This document shows positions 1 through 9,779 of a stretch of 64,000 nt of DNA, piece after piece. Made by a program: the position numbers and the translations under genes. Below the pieces are notes generated by a model. That model saw only the letters and a program-made list of their open reading frames with translations. It made no database searches and was not told the origin of the DNA. This DNA is from Brachycybe producta (lineage: Eukaryota; Arthropoda; Diplopoda; Playtdesmida; Andrognathidae): contig JAUPFP010000012.1 in NCBI GenBank assembly GCA_036925085.1, positions 3,392,460-3,456,459 on the forward strand, read 5' to 3'. How positions within the stretch are numbered: position 1 is the stretch's first letter; each line of letters begins with the position of its first letter.

Positions 1-714
1 TTGGGTATATGATGAGCCCGTGTTTTTATGCACAGAACAGAGAGTTTTGGAAATCGAAATAAACTGTTAATATATGTGCAAAAAGTTGCTGAATTAAGTC
101 TTTATTTTGTATTTTAATAAGTAGGACAAGGAACTTTAACATTTTCTTATTTAGGGCAGCCAATCCTGGTGCAAACCTGGGTAGAAAACACTAAATGAAA
201 CCAGGGAAGGTTACAAGCCTGGAGAGTAACATATTGCAAAAATATCCTTTAAGCTGTAAAACTTCTTAAGAGGAACTTGTGAGGAAACGAAAGGGACCAG
301 TTTGTTCCTTTCCTCAGGAACCAGAGTAGGATAAGTGCATGGTCTAGCTACCCACTTTCGGTCCGCCCAAAAGAGCAAACCGAACCCCTGAGTTAATTCT
401 ATCCCTTCCCCCCCCCCAAGAAAGTGGTTCGTTACAAAATGAAACCCGAAAAATTGCAGTTTCCCTAAACTCTTAAGGTTAAACAAATTATCTACCAGGA
501 TACGAGTGTAAAAACGAAACGAAAACATCTCAGAATGTAACTGTGTGAACTATAAAGTCTGGACTCTCTGGAGGCAGACAAAGACGAAGTGTGTACTCGG
601 CAAATATTCGTCATTCAGTAATGAACTCGCAAGCCATAATGTGGCAGGAACTTTGTTTAATATTTTCGAGAACAAGCAACAGCAACACAAAAGTTCCTCA
701 ATGTTCCTCCGGTG
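1..714. other. No supported gene
   Basis: AT-rich sequence with only short chance reading frames and a run of C near 409-417. I see no splice-supported coding potential, RNA gene or clear element end here. The right edge passes into a dispersed hAT-type MITE copy whose left end I cannot place. Confidence 0.5.
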
Positions 715-1648
715 GAAACGTAGCTTTGGGTGGCATGGTGTGCGACGTGCAAAACTCGCTTGCAGAACTTTCATGCCAGAAGTCTTGAGGAGAAGGATCA
801 AGAAGAACTTTTTCCTTTTGCCACGATGAAAGGAACAGCACACAGCGGCATGCGTGTAGGGGTAGACGAAAGGAACCAAGGGAAAAACGTGCTTAGACAT
901 GACCACTGAAGTGTCTTCGTTTGCCAAGCATACCTAGTCATAGGCAACATACGTGTTCATTTGTATTGTAAAGTGTGAGCATTTAAGTTGTCTTGCAAGC
1001 AAGTGGCAGAGTCGTGGTGGCACAATTATATAGGTGGAGTCTCAGATGAAATTTTCCACACCGTGGTTCGGGGGAGCGCAGTGCTGCGCACCATATGATG
1101 GTGGCGAGACAGAAAGTGAGTTCTATAGGTACAGGTAGACCTGTGCGCCGTAGCATATTGATCGGCGGCGGCGGGCGAGGGTAAATACGAGCAGCGGCGG
1201 CGGCGACTACCGGCGTCTGGAATTGAACATATCGAACAAATATATCGATTTATCGATATATTGAATGTGGTAATTATCGATATAAATTGAAATCGATATA
1301 TATCGAATATGGTATCATTTCCTTCCTATAGCAGTTTTTGAAACAAAACCAACCAAAACAAATTTGAATTCGGCAGCCGCCAGTCATACACCGGCGGCGA
1401 GTGGCGGCGGGTTTTTAAAAAAAAGTACAAGCGGTGAGCGGCGGCGTTTTTAGCTTCAAAAACACCGGGGGCGGTGGTTTCGCCCGGCGGCGCACAGGTC
1501 TAGGTACAGGTTAAGAGAATGAAAAAGAGAATGAGAAAAATATAGAGAAAAAATTATCACATGTAAACACAATTCTTTTTGGTATGTAGATAGAATTTTG
1601 GGAAGGGGGTCGGGTCCCAATGTCCCATGCCCCCCTGGCTACGCCTCT
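715..1648 (+). mobile_element. Degenerate hAT-type MITE, copy 1, interrupted
   Basis: This stretch is collinear with the complete copy at 36417-37189. Shared blocks include GGTGGCATG..TGCGAC near 728, AAGAAGAACTTTTTC near 799 and a degraded right end, TGGCTACGCCTCTA near 1635, where the intact copy has TGGCTACGCCACTG. The left terminal repeat is not recognisable. A second MITE (1136-1502) sits inside. No coding capacity is visible, so it would depend on a hAT transposase supplied elsewhere. Confidence 0.65.
1136..1502. mobile_element. Nested hAT-type MITE with 8-bp target duplication
   Basis: A 367-bp insertion bounded by perfect 15-bp inverted repeats (TAGACCTGTGCGCCG and its complement) and flanked by the direct repeat GGTACAGG at 1128-1135 and 1503-1510. 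An 8-bp duplication and a TAG-type terminus are hAT hallmarks. The interior is GC-rich (runs of GGCGGC) around an AT-rich core of repeated ATCGATAT motifs. It carries no reading frame of note and is younger than its host element. Confidence 0.85.
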
Positions 1649-2094
1649 ACTTGTGTAGACCACTTATCACCAAAATAAAAATACTTAATAAAAGCAATCT
1701 AGTGATGCAAGTTGCTAATAATGTTGTATATGGGTGAAAGTTGACTTCAAGATGTGTTCAATAAATAACCTTGTAAAATTCCAAGAATGGAGCCCGAATT
1801 TGCAGCTGTTGGGAAATGGCAAGTTCAGAAACAATTTGCCATTGACTTCTTATGTAGAAGCAGTGTAAATTTGAGTAAAGACTGTCAGTTCTGGCTTGTT
1901 CATCCTTTGGTTTTCTTTTGAAGTTTTGTGTGTGCAGTGCCTGTTTTTTCCTATTTTTTTTTACTAATTGCTCCTTTTGCTATCATTGATTTCGAAAACA
2001 AATGTGTAGGCCTCTACGTCCAAACACACACGGATTGACGAGCCAGAATTGACCGTCTTTCCCTTAGCTTTAGGGGTGTATATATGTATATAAT
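1649..2094. other. No gene seen
   Basis: Plain AT-rich sequence. No element ends, RNA genes or coding exons are recognisable. Confidence 0.4.
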
Positions 2095-2660
2095 GGTGGG
2101 GTGTGTGACATTTGCCCTAAAGACACTTGCCCTAAAAACACCTGCCCTAAAACCATTTGCCCTAATGGGATATTTGCCCTAAAACCATTTGTCCTAATGG
2201 GTCATTTGCCCTAAAACCATTTGCCCTAATGGGTCATTTGCCTTAATGGGACATTTGCCCTAAAACCATTTGTCCTAATGGGACATTTGCCCTAAAACCA
2301 TTTGTCCTAATGGGACATTTGCCCTAAAACCATTTGTCCTAATGGGACATTTGCCCTAAAACCATTTGTCCTAATGGGACATTTGCCCTAAAAACACTTG
2401 CCCTAGAGGGACATTTGCCCTAATCAGTAGTGGAAATTTGTCATTTGGTGTTTTTGCCACCCGCAGCATGCAGAACCTATTTAACATGCTCCATCAAATA
2501 CACTAAACAGTATGAAAAGAGAGAACAAAAAAGTGGTTTTAGGGCAAATGTACTTTAGGGCAAATGGTTTTATGGCAAATATCCCTTTAGGCAAATGGTT
2601 TTAGGGCAAGTGTCCTGATGGGAAGTGTCTTTAGGGGAAAATGTCTATATCCCATAAGGG
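2095..2660. repeat. Foldback minisatellite of ATTTGCCCTAAAACC units
   Basis: From about 2105 to 2432 the sequence is built from about 32-bp units alternating CATTTGCCCTAAAACC and ATTTGTCCTAATGGGA. After a spacer of about 100 bp the same motifs return in reverse complement (TTTTAGGGCAAATG, 2532-2650), so the whole can fold back. Ends read GACATTTGCCCTAAAG and CTTTAGGGGAAAATGTC. A small relic of the same motif lies at about 37227-37265. It is probably the body of a foldback-type DNA transposon. It is not a telomere, despite the CCCTAAA strings. Confidence 0.7.
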
Positions 2661-3448
2661 TGTAGTGTCATTGCTAGTGTGTATATTTCATAATTTGGCT
2701 TATATAGAACAATAAGTACTATACAAACGATTTTCTATGTGAAAATACATGTCGTAATAAGGGCCCAGGCGTATACACGGTTCATTAGTAGGTTGGTTCA
2801 TTAAGAAGAATTTCTGGCTTATTGACTTTATAAGATTAACACGACTGCTTCTACTATAATAGAGCTCACATAATACAGTATATGAGCTATTTTTAACATA
2901 ATTGTTATTCACGTTTATTCACATTGTTAAAAAATATTTTAATTAATGCAGCTCACAACTGCTTATTATAATGAAACAGCAAATTATGTAAATTAGGTCC
3001 TATAGTAAGCTCATAATGGTTATATCTATACATGATTCTACTGTAGTGTTGCCTCAATGTCATTTGTTTTATTTCTTATTTTTGAAAGTGGAATCCTACG
3101 TTTATTCATTTGCAATGATTTTTCAGCAGGGTGGATAAAAATGTTTTAAAAAATAACTTAATCGGATTTTTTTATTGAAATGAGATATATTTTTTAAAAT
3201 TTAAACAATTTTTTTTAATTATTTAGAATTTCATAAGAGAGAAAAAATTCACTTTTAAAAAAAATGAAAAATTCTGGAAATAAAGTAATAATGTGATTTA
3301 AATACAATTCAATTCAATTTTACTCAGTACACCTGCAATTAGCTTAAAAGCTACGTGGCAGGGTGGGGGATTCCCGGATTGCTGCCGATCACAAATGATT
3401 ATCATTCAGGTAAAACAGGACATCATTGTTAAATTGAAATCATCCTAA
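2661..3448. other. No gene seen
   Basis: AT-rich, with homopolymer runs around 3160-3270. Nothing codes convincingly; the reading frame at 2700-2912 on the minus strand has no family resemblance. Confidence 0.4.
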
Positions 3449-3755
3449 TACCTAGTACACACACCTGATAATTTAAATGCATTTAAATAATAAATGTGTT
3501 CTACAGAGCTCTGTGAAGGGCAAACAAACAATATGTCGAATTCAATTTATTCAGTTAATAATCTGAAAATATTGAGTTAAAATACTTAAATATAATATAT
3601 AAACTATTGAGAAAATATTTATTTAGTATTTCAATTTAAAATATTAATAATAAAGTCAATTTTTATTTGGTTTATGTCCTTAACTGGATTCCGTATAATT
3701 AATTCACCTAAACGCATTTAATTTGAATTTATTTAACTCGTGTGTGTACAAGGTA
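3449..3755. mobile_element. MITE-C copy 1
   Basis: A 307-bp element with imperfect inverted ends: TACCTAGTACACACACC on the left and the complement of TACCTTGTACACACACG on the right. It contains the internal marker CAAACAAACAATATGTCG, shared with copies at 32072-32655 and 62037-62320. It is non-coding and AT-rich. No clean target duplication is visible, so the superfamily stays open. Confidence 0.7.
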
Positions 3756-4112
3756 TTCGAAAGAATTATCAATTGGAAGAGAATTCCATAGTCTAATATA
3801 ACATTTGGGGGAAAAAAGACCAAAAATAGGCATCAGTTCTAGTTATTAAATGCCCGTGAATGCCCGTGTCTTCCCTTACGAGGATGTGTATTCAATAAGT
3901 CATTAAGTAGGGCAATATTATCATCTGCCAGTAAATTTCCGAAAAGGGCAAGGCTTTTTCATTTCTTCGGCCTCCTAATGATTCCCATTTTAGTTCCTGA
4001 AGCATATAATATACAGTCAGTTAACACGTATCTTCCTTTCACAAATCTTGCAGCCCTATGCTGTACCATTTCTATTTCGGGGCTCCAAATTGGGGAAAAA
4101 TATTGTAATGAC
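3756..4112 (-). pseudogene. CR1/L2-like LINE reverse transcriptase C-terminus, decayed
   Basis: Read on the minus strand in shifting frames, this gives the usual tail of CR1/L2/Jockey-type polyproteins. First comes a segment containing RAARFVKGRY, then ELKWESL in another frame, then an RTDAYFWSFFP-like motif and a tryptophan-containing segment matching the family's final WNSLP region. Stops and at least two frameshifts make it a dead 3' fragment. A second, shorter copy of the same LINE lies at 8402-8612. The clade within the CR1/L2 group is not resolved. Confidence 0.7.
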
Positions 4113-4335
4113 TAAGGTAAAATAACAAAGCTCTTTTACATTTGTCTTTACAATGTTTAAGAGTGGCGTTGGAGAAAACGCAAACTGTGGTTAGCTTTAC
4201 TTGGCTGCATTGGTTATATGTTTATTTTATGGTGTTTTCGAGTTATTTGATTCAATGAAAAAAAATAATCAATTGATGTAGGTTATATCAGATGTAAAGC
4301 AATTCACCCTGGTTTTGCAGCTTTTTTCGGTTCAT

Positions 4336-4853
4336 ACTATACTTGTAGAAGAAAGTTACCTATAAAATTGAAGGGAAAGTTTTATAGGACAGTAGTCAGA
4401 CCAGCTATGTTGTATGGATCAGAATGTTGGGCAATCAAGAAGGTGCATGAGGATAGAATGCAGGTAGCTGAGATGAGAATGCTAAGGTTTATGAGTGGGG
4501 TAACCAGAAGGGATAGGATCAGAAATGATTTTATTAGGGGTAGTGTAGGGGTAACAAATATAGTAGAAAAGATGCAGGAAAATAGGCTGCGGTGGTTTGG
4601 GCATGTCCTCAGGAGTGGAGAAGATGGACCGCTGACGCAGGCAATGAACTTAGACCTGGGAATAAAACAGGGTAGAGGAAGACCCAAGCAAACCTGGGAC
4701 GGGGTAGTAAAACGGGATATGGTGGCATGTGGGGTCACTGGGGGCTTGGTGCAAAATCGGAACGAGTGGAGAGTTAGAACCAGCAAGGCCGACCCTGCTG
4801 CTTGCGGGATAAGGTACAGAAAATGATGATGATGACTATACTTGTAGAAGAAA
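4336..4853 (+). mobile_element. 5'-truncated RTE-type LINE insertion with 19-bp target duplication
   Basis: The insertion occupies 4355-4834 and is flanked by an exact 19-bp direct repeat, ACTATACTTGTAGAAGAAA, at 4336-4354 and 4835-4853. The 3' end finishes in ATGATGATGATG, the short-repeat tail typical of RTE LINEs, instead of poly(A). Only the last 480 bp or so of the element is present, the usual product of incomplete target-primed reverse transcription. The perfect duplication suggests a fairly recent insertion. Confidence 0.85.
4368..4826 (+). pseudogene. RTE-type reverse transcriptase C-terminal fragment (152 aa)
   Basis: The open frame encodes the conserved tail found at the end of RTE-clade ORF2 proteins, downstream of the catalytic palm. 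Motifs visible include YRTVVRPAMLYGSECWA, EMRMLRFMSG, NRLRWFGHV, GRGRPKQTW and a final ADPAACGIR. No catalytic YxDD, endonuclease or upstream sequence is present because the copy is 5'-truncated. The frame is uninterrupted to its stop just before the TGATGA tail, consistent with a young insertion. The Met chosen as start is only the first in the fragment; no independent protein is implied. Confidence 0.85.
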
Positions 4854-5454
4854 AAATCCTCTAACTCATCACAAGAAAACTTTTTAAAATTACCATTCGT
4901 TTTTGACCTCCATTGCTCTAAAGAGCAATGGAGGTATATAGGATCATGCAAGAAAAGGGGCAATAAAGGATGTCTGTGTGGCTGTGTGTGTGTATGTGTG
5001 TGTGTGTCCGGAACCCGATTTAGTTCCTCGAACAACTCAAGAACGGAATGAGATAAAGACATGCAGTATTTTTTATTTGATTCCGTGGGTCAATATGAAG
5101 CTCCTGACAAAAAATTAGAAAATTTTACCCAGGGGTTATTTTTTTATGAATTTTTTAGAAACAAATTTTGAGTTTTTGGTCATAATTTTTAGTGGGTCGA
5201 ACAACTCGAAAACGGGGCCACCTACAATAAAATGTCATCAGACTTAAAATGATGTAAACATTCTGACGATGAAACTGGAAAAAAATTGGAATTTTAGAGC
5301 GATTCGATATATAAAATTTCGATTTTTTAAAAACGTAATTTTTTTTTCAAAAAATCGAGATTCTTCCTCTTTCCAGTTGTAGCATTCGAAAGGAGGGACT
5401 TTTCTATTATTTAGGAGGGGTGTTCCTTTTTATGTTCTGTTATTATTTTTGTAT
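4854..5454. other. No gene; short hairpin and TG tract
   Basis: A short perfect hairpin of CCTCCATTGCTCT and its complement lies at 4909-4936. The GCAATGGAGG motif recurs at the far side of the D element near 5950. A GT/TG tract spans about 4975-5007. The remainder is AT-rich and non-coding. Confidence 0.5.
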
Positions 5455-5985
5455 ATTAGAATACATGTGACGTATTTTCATTTTAAACCCATATTATTAC
5501 AAATGAATGACGCATGCGCATCACATGTAACTATGTCATGTACATGAGTACATACATGTGTGATTATCTATATACACATGCGCACACGTGTGTACATGTG
5601 CGTACACATGCGTACATGTGCGTACACATGCGCACACGTGTGTACATGTGCGTACACATGCGCACACGTGTGTACATGTGCGTACACATGCGCACAAGTG
5701 TGTACATGTGCGTACACATGCGCACAAGTGTGTACATGTGCGTACACATGCGCACACGTGTGTACATGTGCGTACACATGCGCACACGTGTGTACATGTG
5801 CGTACACATGCGCACACGTGTGTACATGTGCGTACACATGCGCACACGTGTGTACATGTGCGTACACATGCGCACAAGTGTGTACATGTGCGTACACATG
5901 CGCACAATGAAAAAAAGTTGGTTATTGATATATGAAAGCATATATTAAAGCAATGGAGGTCTATAGGGTTCCTTGAATCCCTTGT
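5455..5985 (+). mobile_element. Repeat family D, copy 1, carrying a minisatellite
   Basis: The left flank (ATATTATTACAAATG, GACGCATGCGCATCACATG) and right flank (GGTTATTGATATATGAAAGC, GCAATGGAGGTCTATAGG) recur in inverted orientation around the minisatellites at 12855-13125 and 13517-14240. This makes it a dispersed unit that carries its own tandem array. No terminal repeat or coding frame is evident, so the mobilising mechanism is unknown. Confidence 0.6.
5575..5906. repeat. 30-bp alternating purine-pyrimidine minisatellite
   Basis: About eleven units of a 30-bp repeat built from ACACATGCGCACACGTGTGT and a GTACATGTGC half. Units differ at single positions, for example CACGTG versus CAAGTG. 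The tract is almost wholly alternating purine/pyrimidine and internally palindromic, so Z-DNA or cruciform formation is plausible. Reading frames through it on both strands are repeat artefacts. Confidence 0.9.
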
Positions 5986-6023
5986 TAAAATCAGGGTATG
6001 TATTCAAAGAAACTGTAAGGAAG

Positions 6024-6213
6024 CAGCTCAATCACTCAATCAGCTCAGTGGGTATTTTCATGTTGATATCTTTCTAAACAAACTTTTTATAGACCAAAAA
6101 AAAAACTATTGTCTGCTGAGCTTTGTCTACTTAAAGTTGGATCACTGTTATTCTCACACGAAAAGCTTATTTTGAAAGATGTTAACATGAAAATACCCTT
6201 GAGTGATTGAGCT
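6024..6213. mobile_element. Small inverted-repeat MITE abutting PAL-A
   Basis: A 190-bp segment with inverted arms: AGCTCAATCACTCAATCAGC, then GGGTATTTTCATGTT on the left; AACATGAAAATACCC and GAGTGATTGAGCT on the right. Its right end directly touches PAL-A copy 1. A partial related arm is seen near 57675-57720. It is non-coding. Confidence 0.6.
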
Positions 6214-7408
6214 AAGAGGCTAACATCACAAAAATCTTCGCAAAGAGAGCGCTAGCATCGTTTTTCTACTGAGCCCATAGACCCAATGTTAAAAATAAAT
6301 TGTCATTTTTGAAAATAGTCACTCCCAGCAATATGTTTATTTTTCATTAAGGCTGTACCGAGCCGATTTTGCCGAACCAATTTTTGCCGATTTACTGCTA
6401 ATCGGCAAAAATCGGATCAGTGAACAAATGTTAACCGATTTCCGCACTCAACAACTAGGTCTGCTCCCCGATAAAAAGGCAACGGTGGCGGGTCAATCAA
6501 TATTACCAACTTTATCACTAATTCATCTTTAAAAGAAAATTGTTGTCTTGTCATTGCTTTGTAAACTCAAAAATTATAATTTAACTTTTTTTTTTCATAC
6601 ATTCTTGCATGTGCGAACCGCTTCTTTCTTGGCTGACGCAAGCAGCCAAAATCGGTAGTGAAAATCGGCATGCCAATTTTTTTTGTGCGTGTGATCGGTT
6701 CGGTATTGGCTCGGTAAAAGAAGTGTGATGGGTACAGCATTATTTTTCATATTTAAAGTTGTCCAATGTTTTCAAAGTGCAATGTGCACCTTAAATATAT
6801 GCTGATCGAGTGATAGAATGACAAATAAAATGGTAAGTGCGGTTCTATTAAAAAAAAAACTATTTCAAAATCGTGAATTTCTAACTTTTATGTTAAACTC
6901 CATTGAGTGCTCCCAAATAAGAAGAAGAAAAAAACATCCATTAAGATGCTCGTAAAAATACGTAAAAATAATTTTTAAAAAACAGAAAAAAATCAGCACG
7001 TGCGCCAATGTGTTGGCTTCACTGTGGTTTAACTGTGGTTTTTTAAAATTATTTTTAGGTATTTTACCAGCATTTTAATGGATGTTTTTTGCTTATGAGC
7101 ACTTACTCAAAAGAGGAGTTAGAAATTCGCAATTTTGAAATAAGTTTTTAAAAATATAATCGCACTTACCAATTTTTTTGTCATTCTGTCACTCGATCAG
7201 CAATATATTTAAGGTGCACATTGCACTTTGAAAACTTAATATTGGACAAAATTTAAATAAGAAAAATAAACGTATTACCACGACTGTGTGTATTTTAAAA
7301 AATTAACATTTTTTTCTTTAACATTGGGGTCTATTGGGCTCAATAGAAAAACGATGCTAGCGCTCTTCGTGGAGATTTTTCGAAGTAATTTTGCGATGTA
7401 GCCTCTTA
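6213..7408. mobile_element. PAL-A palindromic MITE, copy 1 (contains hAT insertion)
   Basis: The first of nine copies in this window of an element that is essentially one long palindrome. Ends read TAAGAGGCTAAC and TAGCCTCTTAA, with inner landmarks GAGCGCTAGCATCGTTTTTC, AAAGTGCAATGTGCACCTTA and a central AATCAGCACGTGCGCCAATG block. Removing the nested 395-bp insertion and its duplication leaves about 0.8 kb, matching the other full copies. It does not code for protein. Confidence 0.85.
6340..6750. mobile_element. hAT-type MITE nested in PAL-A, empty site known
   Basis: The element is 6348-6742 (395 bp) with 12-bp inverted ends, TAAGGCTGTACC and TAATGCTGTACC, differing at one base. It is flanked by the 8-bp repeat TTTTTCAT at 6340-6347 and 6743-6750. 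Other PAL-A copies carry a single TTTTTCAT at this point, so they show the empty site. The interior is rich in GCCGATTTT/AAAATCGG motifs and is non-coding. Confidence 0.85.
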
Positions 7409-8133
7409 AGACGACTTCAAAGCAACAACAACAAAAAACAATAAGGGTATATTTTTTTAAAAAAAAAATTTTGTATTCATGCACTGCATATTAATAATTA
7501 TGAGTGTTTTAAAATTTGCATAATATCTGTCATGCGGATTTCATACTATTAATAAACATAATAAAATTTAAGCATATCGAAATAAAAAGCGTGTCTCAAT
7601 ATATTTTCCTCATAATGAGCTTTTAAATAAAAACCACATGAGACAAACTTGAAATGGTAAATTAATGTGCTGCAATAAGAATTATAATGAGAAGAGTATT
7701 TTTTTTTTATTTAATTTTTGACTGAAAAAAAGGGAAGTTCAGCTAAGATTTACGTTTTGACACTAGATTTTCTAAGTCTTAAGAAGGATATAAGATAACT
7801 CGTAAAGAAATTGTCATTTTCATGGTTTGTGTTGCATGCAAATCTAAAAGGAAGCAACAACAAGAACTCAGCCATTTGCTTCCTTAAAAAAATATGCATG
7901 CCTCTTAAGGATTAATATAATGATACTTATGTTATACATTAGCAAATTTCTAGCATTTTAGACACGGGATAATTCTATAGATAAAACAAGAAAGTAATTT
8001 ATGTGGGAATGCACATTAGGTATAATGCAGTGTAGGTGAATTGCCATTTATATTTATGATGTGTATTACTTACATGTATGAAGCTTGGTATCTAAATTTG
8101 GCATACAATTGAAAATAACTCTTTACGAAGGAA
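7409..8133. other. No gene seen
   Basis: AT-rich intergenic-type sequence without recognisable repeats, exons or RNA genes. Confidence 0.4.
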
Positions 8134-8402
8134 CTAGTGGAGTAACCCGTCATAAATGACGGGAACGAAATTCACAGGCAGTTGTGCCCAGCATTAGAAT
8201 TTTTTTTCCTACGCCCTTTTATGACGTTAGACCAAGTAACAAACCAATTAGAAATTGATGACGTTCATAAAAGGGCGGAGCAAAAGAAATTCTAATGCTG
8301 GGCACAATTGCCTGTGAAAAATTCTAGTTTTATTTTGCTACTATTATCCCCTCCCCTTTTTTATATTTGAAAGAGAAAAGGAGCTTTTCATTTTCTCTGG
8401 TG
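8134..8402 (-). mobile_element. Helitron-type element, minus strand, 5'-truncated
   Basis: Read on the minus strand, the 3' terminus has the 8-bp-stem hairpin CCCGTCATTTATGACGGG followed by TTACTCCACTAG, matching the Helitron pattern of a hairpin a few bases before CTRR. CTAG is at 8134-8137 and the next minus-strand base is T. It carries the ACAGGC palindrome inside and breaks off at a LINE remnant near 8402. No Rep/helicase is encoded. Confidence 0.7.
8174..8315. mobile_element. ACAGGC palindromic MITE inside Helitron
   Basis: A near-perfect palindrome with ends ACAGGCAGTTGTGCCCAGCA and the complement, and AGAAATTGATGACG/TGACGTTAGACC at its centre. The related copies at 49901-50048 and 21867-22071 have 9-bp target duplications. 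Here the flanks (ACGAAATTC and GAAAAATTC) agree at only part of the nine positions. It is non-coding. Confidence 0.65.
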
Positions 8403-8612
8403 AGGATTCAATAAGTCATTAAGTAGGGCAATATTATCATCTGCCAGTAAACTTCCGAAAAGGGCAAGGCTTTGGTCATTTCTTCGGCCTCCTAATGATT
8501 CCCATTTTAGTTCCTGAAGCATATATAATATACACTGTCAGTATACACGTATCTTCCTTTCAAAAATCTTGCAGCCTTACACTGTGCCATTTCTATTTCG
8601 TGCTTTAATTAG
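8402..8612 (-). pseudogene. CR1/L2-like LINE tail, second copy
   Basis: Close repeat of 3880-4085: shared runs include AATAAGTCATTAAGTAGGGC and CCTCCTAATGATTCCCATTT. On the minus strand it encodes the same decayed reverse transcriptase C-terminal region, with frame breaks. Its right side is fused to the truncated Helitron at 8402. Confidence 0.65.
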
Positions 8613-9000
8613 AATACTTTATTGAGAACTTTCAGATTATATTAATGACTTTTGGTTCACAAGTTTTTATTTAACTTGACAATGACCGTTGTGCATTGAC
8701 TTATATTTCTCCTATTTTAACCAAAAATAAAGTAGTGCGTTCCTATAGTGGCCAATTTTAATTGACCACTGCTATCGCCAATGACCAGTCCAGATTTTCA
8801 TATTCCAACTACATATTAAAATTTGTTTCAGCCAACGTTAAAAAGTGTTGAAAACAAAGATGGCCGCCATTGTAAATGTACCTAACAGACACCAGATGGC
8901 ACTATCATAATTATGACGTCAGAACGATAACCTAGCTTCCACCCCCCCCCCCCCCTTCCTGGTCGCCATGTTTATGTATAAGTGAACGACGTGAATTACA
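8613..9000. other. No gene seen; poly-C run
   Basis: AT-rich, with a C14-type run around 8941-8955. Nothing codes convincingly. Confidence 0.4.
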
Positions 9001-9119
9001 AAAAGATTTCAGCATTATTCATTCCGTTTTCTAGTAATTTTGACTTTATGTTTTGTGGTGCAGGCAAAACATAAAGTCAAAATTACTAGAAAATGAATGA
9101 ATAATGCTGAAATCCTTTT
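9001..9119. repeat. Near-perfect 55-bp-arm hairpin
   Basis: The left arm at 9001-9055 (AAAAGATTTCAGC...ACTTTATGTTTTG) is repeated in reverse complement at 9065-9119 with about one indel and one or two mismatches. The loop is 9 bp (TGGTGCAGG). The arms do not match other families in the window. It could be a small foldback element, or a transcribed hairpin precursor if expressed. Confidence 0.8.
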
Positions 9120-9404
9120 GAAATTATATCAGATTGCAGCTACTCCACATTTATAGCATCTCATCATCTCATGTGTATAAGTGAACTGAGTATGTAACAC
9201 TGTAACTGCCAGTTGTTGGCGATAGCTTTGTTCAATTTGAATTAGTGTAGTTTTGATAGGGCGTGGTCCTAACCTACCAATCATGTCCTAATTTTTCTTT
9301 ATTAAAGAATTATGCTGAAGCGCCACCAAGTGGTGTGTAGGGATGCTACAAAAATTAGCCTACGTGTTGTCAACACATAGCTCCATTGAACTTAAACACC
9401 CCTG
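9120..9404. other. No gene seen
   Basis: Short non-coding stretch between the hairpin and PAL-B copy 1. It reads through AT-rich sequence with no terminal repeats. Confidence 0.4.
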
Positions 9405-9708
9405 GCCTAGATACACGTCCATCTTGTTGTTGTGAGCAGACCACGAGACAAATGAGTGTTCTTATATGGTGTTACTAAAACTGCAAGAAATCGCCTCACA
9501 ATCGCTCAATTAAAATACAGGAAAGCGCAAAATGCAATAAAAAGTATTGTTCTTTACGTGCTTGGTTTATATAATTTTTGAAAAGGTCCTTCTATTTTTA
9601 AACAAGGTTCAAAATCGTTCGTTTTTTAACCAGATGTTAAATTCCATTGGATCAAAAACCGTCCCACAAACATTTGAAAAACTCTCGTTAAAAACGATTT
9701 AGAACAAT

Positions 9709-9779
<71 letters not shown>

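Noticed and set aside
545-927. Opposing frames of 94 and 125 codons
   Set aside because: They lie at the edge of a worn hAT MITE and do not correspond to coding sequence in its intact sister copy.
2105-2432. Looks like a CRISPR array or a plant telomere (CCCTAAA)
   Set aside because: Units are contiguous without unique spacers, and the period is about 32 bp. The genome is animal-like; no cas genes.
4382-5062. 226-codon frame on the minus strand
   Set aside because: It is antisense to the RTE C-terminal fragment, which has clear family motifs on the plus strand, and runs into a TG tract.
5514-5948. Several long Cys/Thr/His/Val reading frames on both strands
   Set aside because: They are translations of the 30-bp alternating minisatellite; all frames are open because the repeat has few stops.
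8402-8612. First read as a unique duplicated host segment with 3880-4085
   Set aside because: Minus-strand translation shows the LINE reverse transcriptase tail, so it is a dispersed repeat.
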